DNA of 21,621 bases, from positions 1-21,621 of the IMG/VR virus record IMGVR_UViG_3300045440_000047; one strand, written 5' to 3'. Position numbers and translations under genes: made by a program. This document shows positions 14,849 to 21,559 of the stretch, one piece after another; the first letter of the stretch is position 1, and each line of letters starts with the position of its first letter. Source of the stretch: a virus. Below the pieces are notes generated by a model. The model had not been told where the DNA came from and searched no databases. It was given only the letters and a program-made list of their open reading frames with translations.

Positions 14849-15877
14849 ATGAGCAATCAAGAGAAGACCGTCGAGGGGGTCACAAATCCTTCGGAGAACA
14901 TCACATTCGAAGAGCTAATTGCTCAGAGAGTCGCAAAGCACTCCCCGACCGAGGAGTTGGAGACTGAGGAATCGCAGGATGAGGAGGAACTGGAGGAGCA
15001 ATCCGACATAACCGACGAAACCGAAGAAACCGAGGACGAAGACAACGAGGAGGAAAGTGCCGCTGAAATCGATTTGTTGTCACTGACAACCGAGCAGATT
15101 CAAGACCTAGCCAAAAAGGGAAAATCCCGACTCCTGCAAAGGATCGGTGAGCTTACCGCTCAAAAGAAAGCCCTGGAGGAAAAGCTTACTGCCCGGCCCG
15201 ATGCGAAACCACTGCCATCCATACCTGCCGAGGAGAATCCATTCCGTGACTTGAAAACGGTGGAGGAGATCAAAGCGAAGTATGAGGAGTTGGAGAAGGT
15301 CGCTGAAGAAACTGACAGCATTCTGGAAGATCACGAAGACTACGCTGCCGACGACATCATTTCGCTCGGCAACAAGGAATTCACAAAGAAGGAAATTCGC
15401 CTGGCAAACCGGAACGCTCGGAATGCGATGCTGAAGTTTCTCCCAGCTCAAGCCGCAGAGATTCAAAAGGTCTCCCACCGTATTGAAATGGCAGAGAAAT
15501 TCGACGCAGCCATTCCAATCGAGATTCCCGAGATGGCAGACGAGAAGTCCGATCTCTCTCAGAAATTCAAGTCGATGATGGAAGACCCGCTGATCGATCA
15601 GGTTCGCAGGCAAGTGCCGGATCTCGCCCCACAGATGGGCTACCTCCTCGCACATGCAATCCGCTCAATAAACCAGCAGACGACCAAACCACGCGCAGCA
15701 ACGGCGCCGGGAATAAATTCAAGACCGAAAGTGTCTGGATCCCCGGTTGGAGCCGGAGCAGCGAAGGCGGGAGGAAAGTCGGTTAGGAAGCACGGCGCGG
15801 ATGCCTACCAGCAATTCGAGCAAACAGGCAGCGAGGCCGATTGGATCGCCGCCAGAATCGCTAGAGCAAATTCCTAA
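14849..15877 (+). CDS. Capsid scaffolding protein
   Basis: A 342-aa protein immediately before the major capsid gene. The N-terminal region (about residues 33-75) is extremely acidic (runs of Glu/Asp such as DEEELEEQSD and ETEDEDNEEE). The middle is charged, helical and probably coiled coil (RLLQRIGELTAQKKALEEKL, then VEEIKAKYEELEKVAEE). The C-terminus is basic and flexible (SVRKHGADAYQQ). This acidic, helical make-up with a basic C-terminal coat-binding end is characteristic of phage scaffolds such as those of T7 and P22. It would assemble the procapsid with the portal and then leave. The ATG at 14849 is first in frame after the intergenic region; the preceding sequence lacks a Shine-Dalgarno. 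No protease motif is visible, so it is probably not a fused prohead protease. Confidence 0.85.
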   Translation: MSNQEKTVEGVTNPSENITFEELIAQRVAKHSPTEELETEESQDEEELEEQSDITDETEETEDEDNEEESAAEIDLLSLTTEQIQDLAKKGKSRLLQRIGELTAQKKALEEKLTARPDAKPLPSIPAEENPFRDLKTVEEIKAKYEELEKVAEETDSILEDHEDYAADDIISLGNKEFTKKEIRLANRNARNAMLKFLPAQAAEIQKVSHRIEMAEKFDAAIPIEIPEMADEKSDLSQKFKSMMEDPLIDQVRRQVPDLAPQMGYLLAHAIRSINQQTTKPRAATAPGINSRPKVSGSPVGAGAAKAGGKSVRKHGADAYQQFEQTGSEADWIAARIARANS

Positions 15878-15889
15878 ATCATTACGACC

Positions 15890-16879
15890 ATGGCTATTTC
15901 AACCACATATTCACCTAACGCCCCCGCCGCTCGCAGCGGCCAGGGGTCCGCAATCGGAAATCGTGAGGACCTCAGCAATGAGCTTTGCCTCCTCGCACCT
16001 GAGGACACACCGATTCTCTCGCTTTGCTCAAAAGGCAAGGCAAACAGCACGTTCCGCGAGTGGAACACCGACAAACTTGGTGCCATCTCCACCGCAGGTA
16101 TCAGTGAAAACACTGACGTGACTGCCTTCGAAGACAAGTTCGCGAGCCGCGCACGTTTGGGCAACTACACGCAGATCTTCCGCAAGAGTTGGATGGTGTC
16201 GACCATTCAGGACGCAGTCACTTCTGCTGCTCCTGCCAATAGCGCAGCCGCAGAAGCAAAGGCAATCCGCGAGTTGAAGCGCAACATGGAAGCGACCATC
16301 TGCTCATCCAACGAGATGACCGTGGAGAACGGTGGTGGAGTGCCTTACGGACTTCGCGGACTTGGCAAGTGGCTGCAATCGACCGCACAGGCGACCAACC
16401 CGGTTCCTGCCGACTACCTGACCCCAGCCGGAAGCATCCTGACCGCAGCGCCTTCGGAGAGCACCCTCAACAACGTGATCGCATCGATTTTCTCCAAAAA
16501 CGGAGAGATGAATGCTTTGACGGTTGTCGCAGACATTGCAGTCCGCAAGGTGATTTCTGAGTTCACCCGCACCAGCACGAACACGAACACGAAGACCTAC
16601 CAGGTCAATCAGGATGTGACCTCGAAAAAGATCACTCTCAGCGTGACCATGTTCGACTCTGACTTCGGGCAATTGTCCATCGTAAACGGCAATCCTGATT
16701 GTATGCCATCGGGCAGCAATGCCTACATCATCAATCCGAAATACCTCGGATTCGACACGCTCATCCCTATGGGATCGCAGCGTCTCGAAAACCAAGGTGG
16801 CGGCGAGCGGGGGTTCATCGAGGCAGTGGGAACACTGCTTGTCAAACACCCGCAAGCACACGGCAAGATCGCTTACTAA
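15890..16879 (+). CDS. Major capsid protein, SU10 type (formerly DUF5309)
   Basis: A 329-aa HK97-fold shell protein. The N-terminal region contains EDTPILSLCSKGKANSTFREW, broken here as DTPILSLCSKGKA followed by FREWNTDKL, which matches the hallmark of the SU10 major capsid family (dTPf/l...gkg.a....eW..D.L). A helical spine region follows (about 125-150, AAEAKAIRELKRNMEATI), then a central domain, and a conserved C-terminal stretch with DSDFGQLSIVNG, the phrase IINPKYLG and LVKHPQAHGKI. It lies 12 bases after the scaffold gene with a short A/C-rich spacer and no Shine-Dalgarno. Length is normal for the family. SU10-type capsids occur in short-tailed phages and in some others, consistent with the rest of the window. 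Confidence 0.9.
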   Translation: MAISTTYSPNAPAARSGQGSAIGNREDLSNELCLLAPEDTPILSLCSKGKANSTFREWNTDKLGAISTAGISENTDVTAFEDKFASRARLGNYTQIFRKSWMVSTIQDAVTSAAPANSAAAEAKAIRELKRNMEATICSSNEMTVENGGGVPYGLRGLGKWLQSTAQATNPVPADYLTPAGSILTAAPSESTLNNVIASIFSKNGEMNALTVVADIAVRKVISEFTRTSTNTNTKTYQVNQDVTSKKITLSVTMFDSDFGQLSIVNGNPDCMPSGSNAYIINPKYLGFDTLIPMGSQRLENQGGGERGFIEAVGTLLVKHPQAHGKIAY

Positions 16880-16914
16880 TCTTCAACCTTCCAACAACTA
16901 ACAACTGAAAAATT

Positions 16915-17364
16915 ATGAAAATTAGTAATAACGAAAACGCCGCATTCACCGACATCGTCAAACTGACTGCTGCCGACCTGATTGCCATCGGAACCGGTAA
17001 TACCAAGCAAATCGGACTTCTTCCTGTCGGGGCAGCAATTGAATTGTGCGGAATCATCAACACGGTGGACATCGTTGGATCGAGTTCGCTTGTCGTCGAC
17101 ATCGGCTATTCCGGTGCCGCTACTGCGTTCATCAACGCATGGGATGTGGATGCTGCAACTGTCGGTCTTCCCGTTTACAACACGGGAACCGATTTTGTGC
17201 AGTCTGCGGCAACCACCACTTTCAAAGGTGGCGCATTGCCAGTCAAGCCAGTATCAGGAGCAACCCCGATCTTGTTTAAAGTGACCGATGCTGCCCTTGC
17301 ATCGATCACTGCCGGCGAGATTGTCATCGGCATGCGGATCCTCGACCTCGGTCGTTTCGCTTAA
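16915..17364 (+). CDS. Small beta-rich virion protein, probable head decoration protein
   Basis: A 149-aa, hydrophobic-patterned, beta-rich protein without cysteine clusters or catalytic motifs. Visible phrases are TAADLIAIGTGNTKQIGLLP, then VGAAIELCGIINTVDIVG, SSSLVVDIGYSG, and a C-terminal ITAGEIVIGMRILDLGRF. Proteins of this type, in which a strand pair reads 'leLPaGa.i......v....f....s..l.vg..g', are found next to capsid genes of many short-tailed phages, and I take it as a capsid decoration or head-fibre base protein. It begins 35 bases after the capsid gene, preceded by aacaactaacaactgaaa, again with no Shine-Dalgarno. Directly after its stop lies a strongly structured 66-base spacer. 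Function is inferred from position. Confidence 0.55.
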   Translation: MKISNNENAAFTDIVKLTAADLIAIGTGNTKQIGLLPVGAAIELCGIINTVDIVGSSSLVVDIGYSGAATAFINAWDVDAATVGLPVYNTGTDFVQSAATTTFKGGALPVKPVSGATPILFKVTDAALASITAGEIVIGMRILDLGRFA

Positions 17365-17421
17365 CCCCACACCCATGGCGGGGTAGAGATTGCGGCAATC
17401 AGGCCGGAGTTTCTGCCCCGC
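17364..17421 (+). promoter_or_regulatory. Alternative hairpins in the spacer after the head protein gene
   Basis: In the 66-base spacer 17365-17430, the arms 17378-17391 and 17408-17421 can pair over 14 positions (11 Watson-Crick, 3 G-T), anchored by GCGGGG with CCCCGC. Two competing hairpins share its bases: ACCCC (17364-17368) with GGGGT (17380-17384), and GATTG (17388-17392) with CAATC (17396-17400). No T-run follows, so it is not a standard intrinsic terminator. It may reduce or pause expression between the abundant head proteins and the low-copy adaptor, or protect mRNA ends. Confidence 0.5.
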
Positions 17422-17430
17422 TCTTCTCGG

Positions 17431-17715
17431 ATGATATACACCGGAGAAATGCACCAGGCACTGGTCCGCGAGTTATGCTCCGGTCGCCAGTTGGCAGAGA
17501 CCCTTGAAAACAAGCGTGAGGTCGAAGCGGCGAAGGTCGCTCAACAGGCGCGAGGACACAAGACCATCCAAGGACTGGGCAAGCAAATCGGTGAGATACC
17601 CCAGGACACCTACTTTAAAATCCTCCGTTCACAAGGCGAGGGGTGCTGGCAGGACAAAACATTTGTCCGCGAGTTTTTCAACAAACACTCACACCTCCGG
17701 TCCCACCGGATTTGA
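17431..17715 (+). CDS. Unknown 94-aa protein between head protein and adaptor
   Basis: A 94-aa basic protein with mixed helices: MHQALVRELCSGRQLAETLE, then EVEAAKVAQQARGHKTIQ, a central IGEIPQDTYFKILRSQGEG and CWQDKTFVREFFNKHSHLR at the end. The pattern 'G..ig.Ip...Y..l....G..cw.d..f...f....' recalls small proteins between capsid and tail-adaptor genes in marine podoviruses, but I do not know a function. The ATG at 17431 is chosen because it is the first in frame. The frame stays open back to the stop of the preceding gene, without another ATG, GTG or TTG. No Shine-Dalgarno is present and the strong hairpin ends 9 bases before the start. It lies 9 bases before the adaptor gene. Confidence 0.65.
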   Translation: MIYTGEMHQALVRELCSGRQLAETLENKREVEAAKVAQQARGHKTIQGLGKQIGEIPQDTYFKILRSQGEGCWQDKTFVREFFNKHSHLRSHRI

Positions 17716-17724
17716 TAAACACTC

Positions 17725-18414
17725 ATGACCGAACGCACTCATGCCGACCTCATGGCGCTGATTCAAGGCTTGTGCGGGGTAAACTTCGCCACCATTGAGC
17801 TGCCGCGCATCAATGCGCTCATCAACCGGCGGGCAACGAAGGCATACCGAGCTAGCAACCATTGGCCTCGATTCCTGCATGTCGGTGAGGAACGAGCTGT
17901 GACGCTCAGTGTCATCCCATTCGCAGAAGGTGTCCTCGACCGGATCGAGGTGTTTTTACGCATCCACAAAACCCTACCTTTTTATTCGAACACGGCGCAG
18001 GAGTTTACGTTCCACGTCACGTCGGCAGGTGCCACGCTCATCGCCGGCGCCTTGAATCCATCCAGTGCGTTTGTCACTTACAAAAAGGCGTTCACACCGA
18101 CATACACCACCTCGAGCATCGACATTCCAAGCGAGTGGTTCGACTACCTGGCGCACGGCACCTATGCCGACTTCCTGCGTTCTGAGGGTCAGCAGGAGAA
18201 ATCAGCATTGGCCGATGCCGAGGCAGCAGACATCCTGACCGACGAGCTACTCAACATCGACCAGGCCGGCACCACACAGGTCGTCGCAACCCGGTTCCGC
18301 ACCCACCTCAACACCGACTCCCGTTCAGTCAACGGTGGTGGCGGCTCCGCTGCACCGGGCTTGACTGCCGACGCACCGGATCTCGATGCCATCTTTGAAG
18401 AAGGGCTTTCTTGA
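17725..18414 (+). CDS. Head-tail adaptor / tail tubular protein A-like
   Basis: A 229-aa protein in the position of T7 gp11 (after capsid, before tail genes). The N-terminal helix (ADLMALIQGLCGVNFATIEL) is followed by INRRATKAYRASNHWPRFL, a typical adaptor helix-turn with an aromatic W-P-R-F-L. A beta insert lies at about 65-130. The motif IPSEWFDYLAHGTYADFLRS, then EGQQEKSALADAEAADIL, gives the C-terminal helices ('P..f...l...a.A.yL...gq...a...e..a...l') common to podoviral adaptors. The last 40 residues are Gly/Ala-rich and flexible. A ring of twelve such proteins would join the portal to the nozzle. The start codon is preceded by ttgataaacactc with no Shine-Dalgarno. Family assignment is by pattern and gene order. 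Confidence 0.7.
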   Translation: MTERTHADLMALIQGLCGVNFATIELPRINALINRRATKAYRASNHWPRFLHVGEERAVTLSVIPFAEGVLDRIEVFLRIHKTLPFYSNTAQEFTFHVTSAGATLIAGALNPSSAFVTYKKAFTPTYTTSSIDIPSEWFDYLAHGTYADFLRSEGQQEKSALADAEAADILTDELLNIDQAGTTQVVATRFRTHLNTDSRSVNGGGGSAAPGLTADAPDLDAIFEEGLS

Positions 18415-18418
18415 CAAT

Positions 18419-18793
18419 ATGAGTGATCTAGCACCAGAAACAGTCCAGTTGGCGCAACGGGCAGCCCAAGAGAGCAAAGCACTACGCACGCTCATAAATA
18501 GCAACGTCGCAACTCTTGGCGCCCTCACGACGACCGCAAAGGAATCTCTTGTCGCCGCCATCAATGAGGTGAAAGCCGGGGCTGGTGTCACAACCCTCAC
18601 CACCCCACCAAGCAACACCTCAGTTATATGGTTCGACCCATCTGACTGCACCCTCTCGGTCTATAACGGCTTCTACTGGGTGACTGACGGGACGATCTAC
18701 AACATCCCAGACGGAGACACCCCAGACAACGCGATCACGTTCAACGGCGACATCCTTACGTTCAATGGAGACACTTTAACATTTGCAGCATAA
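18419..18793 (+). CDS. Short tail fibre-associated protein with FNGD repeats
   Basis: A 124-aa protein. The frame also contains an earlier ATG at 18386, but that lies inside the adaptor gene; the ATG at 18419 sits 4 bases after the adaptor stop, so I prefer it. An A/G-rich AGAAGGG stretch about 13 bases upstream could act as a weak Shine-Dalgarno. Residues about 35-60 (LGALTTTAKESLVAAINEVKA) match a helical phrase common in phage tail-fibre N-terminal and neck regions. The middle (VIWFDPSDCTLSVYNGFYWV) is a small beta domain. The C-terminus is a short strand repeat, TFNGDIL, TFNGDTL, TFAA. Its stop lies 4 bases before the spike ATG. A trimeric connector or head-binding cap for the spike is plausible. 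Confidence 0.65.
   Translation: MSDLAPETVQLAQRAAQESKALRTLINSNVATLGALTTTAKESLVAAINEVKAGAGVTTLTTPPSNTSVIWFDPSDCTLSVYNGFYWVTDGTIYNIPDGDTPDNAITFNGDILTFNGDTLTFAA
18737..18778 (+). repeat. 21-base tandem repeat encoding TFNGDxL
   Basis: Two tandem 21-base units, 18737-18757 and 18758-18778, encode TFNGDIL and TFNGDTL, with a third partial unit (TFAA) ending the protein. The units differ by synonymous changes (AAC/AAT, GGC/GGA, CTT/TTA), which suggests the protein sequence, not just the DNA, is maintained. Confidence 0.75.
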
Positions 18794-18797
18794 AATT

Positions 18798-21506
18798 ATG
18801 GCAACAAAACCAATCGAAAATTTAACTGTTTTAGAACAAGCCACATTTCGCGAAGAGATCGGAGCGAATAATGCCAGCAATATCACCAGCGGCACCTTGG
18901 CACTGGCTTACGGAGGCACAGGGTCAGGAACAGCGGCAGGGGCGCGGACGGCACTTGGCGTGGATTCCGCCAAGCAATTCCGCGCGTCCAACTACGGCGC
19001 ACGGGCCGATGGGGTTACGCTTTTCGATGCGGTTTACACCAACGGCAGCACAGCACTCACTTCCGCTTCTGCTGCATTCACAGCGGCAGATGTGGGAAAA
19101 TCCATTGTGTTGCAGATATCGCAGGGTGTCCGGCAGATTTTGACAATTGCCTCAGTCACCAACGGCACTACGATCACGCTTAGTGCAAACGCCTCTGGGA
19201 ACTCGGTAAATTACGCATTTCAAAGCGTTACCTACGGCACCGACAATACTGCTTTCATTCAAGCGGCAATCAACGCCACCGCAGCAAACAACGGAGGTGG
19301 GGGGTCAGTGATTTTTGACGGAGGGACGTATCTTTGCACAGGATCGCCAAGCGATACTAGCAACCGAAATTCGATCTTTGCCATTCCGTTTGCGGTAGAT
19401 CCACGGACTCAAGAACCCATTACCATCGAGTTGATTGGTCCGGTGCCTCCAGGCACTTTTTTTGCTGATCCAGACCAACTACCTCACAAAGCTGGAACGA
19501 TCATCTATTGTCCAAACCAAACCGCAACAGGGTCAAATCCTTCTGTCTTCGCGGTGGTCAAAGGCAATGCCGCACAAGAAGCCCTGATTTCTGGGACAAA
19601 CACAAAAACCATGACCCGTTCTGGGAATGTGTTTACCTCCAACGGTCACGGTTATTCCAACACCAACGCCGTTCGCGTGTTTGCAGTAGGTGGCAACCTA
19701 CCTTCACCACTTGAGCCTAACGTCGATTATTTTGTAAGAGATTCAAACACAAATACCTTCAGCTTGGCACTTACATCTGGTGGAGCAGTAATTGAACTCT
19801 CGGGTGGGTCGGGGACATTCAGAGTCTGTCTTGCATCCATTAAAACCTATTGGGGTGCAGTTACGACAACGACATCATTTAAAAACATTACTGTTCGCCA
19901 AGTTCCAAACCCCAAACTGCACGCGCTCCAGTTTAGATGGGGGGGCAGATTGTTGGCCGATGACGTTTGTATTGATTTGGATGTGCCTTATTCATCTGAG
20001 GCAAATTTGCTTATAGATCCCAATTCCGGTGCTGCAATTGGAATTATATGCCCAGATAAACTAAGTGGCTACGGGTCAAATATCGGTAGGGCTTACATTT
20101 ACGGGTATTATGCCGGAATTGAAATAGGTGACTTGACCTCAGTGGCTCACTTGACTGCCGAGTTTTGCTACATTTGTACCACATCCCGTCCTACGACGAA
20201 CTACATGAACGCTCTTGTTCTAAATTCGTATCGTTGCACGATTCCATTGGTCGGACCGATGGCGGGAGGCGGCGGGATGGTGATTCACATTAACCTGTTC
20301 AATATTGAAACCTACCGTGGAGGAGGAATTACTTATGCTCCGGCTTGGACATACAGCAACAATGGAAACATTGAAATTGATATTCCTCTAGGTGCCATTT
20401 CTGGACATATCAACGTAAGCACCGTATTAGCTGGGACTGGACTAATCCCGACAACGGTAAGAACAGGAACTTCTGAAGGACCAGCAGCTCTTACCGTTTA
20501 CGACCTTGTTACAAGAACATTTACTGGTAAAAATGAATCTTCCAGCATCACGGTCAAACGTCCGTTTACTCCTGCCGCGCCAACTTTGACGGTCAATGGC
20601 ACAGGGGGATCGACCAACTACTCGTATCGAATTGGGTATAAATTGCTCGACGGAAGCATTGTTTTAAGTTCGGTGGTTAGTGCAAATGCTGCTGCGACAC
20701 TGGGAGGGGCTGAAAGTATTTCTGTCATAATCCCTCCAGTTAATGGGTGTGCAAACTATTTCCTATACCGGACAGCATCTAGCGGAACCCCAAGCACATT
20801 GGGGTTAATAACGACGGGGAGTGCGGGAACGGGTGGATACATCCCAAGGTCGGGAGCTGCCATTACGGACAACGGGATTGCGGCAGACACTGCCTTACAA
20901 CCTATTGAGACGGTTGGAACAGTCACCGCTGAAAGGCTTGAATTGACTGGCAACGCCAGAGACTCCGGCTTCAGCGTCTTGGATCGGGATGAGACAGATG
21001 CTCGATATGGTCAACGGATCTACCATGAAGTTACCTCAGATGTAACTAATGGCACCGGAAGCACGACAGTCAGCTCAAGTACTGTGACGGTTCCGGTCGG
21101 AAAGTGGCTTGTAAGAGGGTCAATTTTCGTAACTCGAAATGCGACGACTTCAAATTGCAGGGGCGAACTTATGTGGGTTAGTGGGGGAACAACTGTATCT
21201 GGCCGAATGAGTCAAACTTGCAACCATAACACCACGTTCAATGGTGACCCGTTCACTTTTGCCACTGGCGGATCAATTATGGGGGGGAGCAATTTTTCTG
21301 CTGGGAGTGCTATTTTGGGAGGTACTGGAATGGACACAGTTGCATCTGGATCAAAGGTAATGATTTTCCAAGGAAACGGATTTATCAATGTAACAGGATC
21401 GCCATCGGTGCTAAGGTTTCAAGTTACTCAGACAACAGCGGACGCTGTAAACCCCGCCATTTTAAAAGCGCAAGAAACTTACGTTGAATTCCAAAAGATA
21501 AACTAA
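18798..21506 (+). CDS. Tail spike with pectate-lyase-type beta-helix
   Basis: A 902-aa receptor-binding protein, probably trimeric and possibly cutting surface polysaccharide. The ATG at 18798 is preferred over the TTG at 18783 because the TTG lies inside the preceding gene and ATG is used everywhere else. Regions: an N-terminal fibre motif with SGTLALAYGGTGSGTAAGAR and TALGV (about 32-55); pectate-lyase superfamily entry phrase NYGARADGV (about 65-73) and DNTAFIQAAINATAANNGG (about 150-168), leading into a right-handed beta-helix; an inserted domain (about 275-340, with NVDYFVRDSNTNTFSLAL); an FN3-like domain (about 593-700, NYSYRIGYKLLDGS); a DARYGQ junction (about 735); and a C-terminal C1q/jelly-roll-like domain (about 738-902). 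From about 19600 the gene is AT-richer than its neighbours (20041-20100 has 24 of 60 G+C), suggesting a receptor-specific part acquired by exchange. Catalytic residues were not identified. Confidence 0.85.
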   Translation: MATKPIENLTVLEQATFREEIGANNASNITSGTLALAYGGTGSGTAAGARTALGVDSAKQFRASNYGARADGVTLFDAVYTNGSTALTSASAAFTAADVGKSIVLQISQGVRQILTIASVTNGTTITLSANASGNSVNYAFQSVTYGTDNTAFIQAAINATAANNGGGGSVIFDGGTYLCTGSPSDTSNRNSIFAIPFAVDPRTQEPITIELIGPVPPGTFFADPDQLPHKAGTIIYCPNQTATGSNPSVFAVVKGNAAQEALISGTNTKTMTRSGNVFTSNGHGYSNTNAVRVFAVGGNLPSPLEPNVDYFVRDSNTNTFSLALTSGGAVIELSGGSGTFRVCLASIKTYWGAVTTTTSFKNITVRQVPNPKLHALQFRWGGRLLADDVCIDLDVPYSSEANLLIDPNSGAAIGIICPDKLSGYGSNIGRAYIYGYYAGIEIGDLTSVAHLTAEFCYICTTSRPTTNYMNALVLNSYRCTIPLVGPMAGGGGMVIHINLFNIETYRGGGITYAPAWTYSNNGNIEIDIPLGAISGHINVSTVLAGTGLIPTTVRTGTSEGPAALTVYDLVTRTFTGKNESSSITVKRPFTPAAPTLTVNGTGGSTNYSYRIGYKLLDGSIVLSSVVSANAAATLGGAESISVIIPPVNGCANYFLYRTASSGTPSTLGLITTGSAGTGGYIPRSGAAITDNGIAADTALQPIETVGTVTAERLELTGNARDSGFSVLDRDETDARYGQRIYHEVTSDVTNGTGSTTVSSSTVTVPVGKWLVRGSIFVTRNATTSNCRGELMWVSGGTTVSGRMSQTCNHNTTFNGDPFTFATGGSIMGGSNFSAGSAILGGTGMDTVASGSKVMIFQGNGFINVTGSPSVLRFQVTQTTADAVNPAILKAQETYVEFQKIN

Positions 21507-21508
21507 TA

Positions 21509-21556
21509 ATGCGCCCACCCCTCGCCATCCTCCTGCTCACGATCCCAACCATTTAA
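21509..21556 (+). other. 15-codon hydrophobic mini-ORF between spike and next fibre gene
   Basis: An open frame reading MRPPLAILLLTIPTI and TAA, starting 2 bases after the spike stop and ending 3 bases before the next ATG. The peptide resembles a bare signal or transmembrane segment, but it is too short to judge. It may be a leader whose translation carries ribosomes to the next gene, the remains of a lost gene, or chance. Confidence 0.3.
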
Positions 21557-21559
21557 TTC

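Noticed and set aside
17378-17421. Intrinsic terminator after the small head protein
   Set aside because: The stem is strong but no T-run follows (CTCTTCTCGG), so a standard Rho-independent terminator is not supported; kept as a regulatory structure.
18386-18418. ATG at 18386 as start of the 124-aa fibre protein
   Set aside because: It lies in the adaptor gene and adds only MPSLKKGFLDN; the ATG at 18419, just after the adaptor stop, fits the spacing of the other genes.
18783-18797. TTG at 18783 as start of the tail spike
   Set aside because: It would put five codons inside the preceding gene; the ATG at 18798 is 4 bases after that gene's stop and the downstream MATKPIEN start looks natural.
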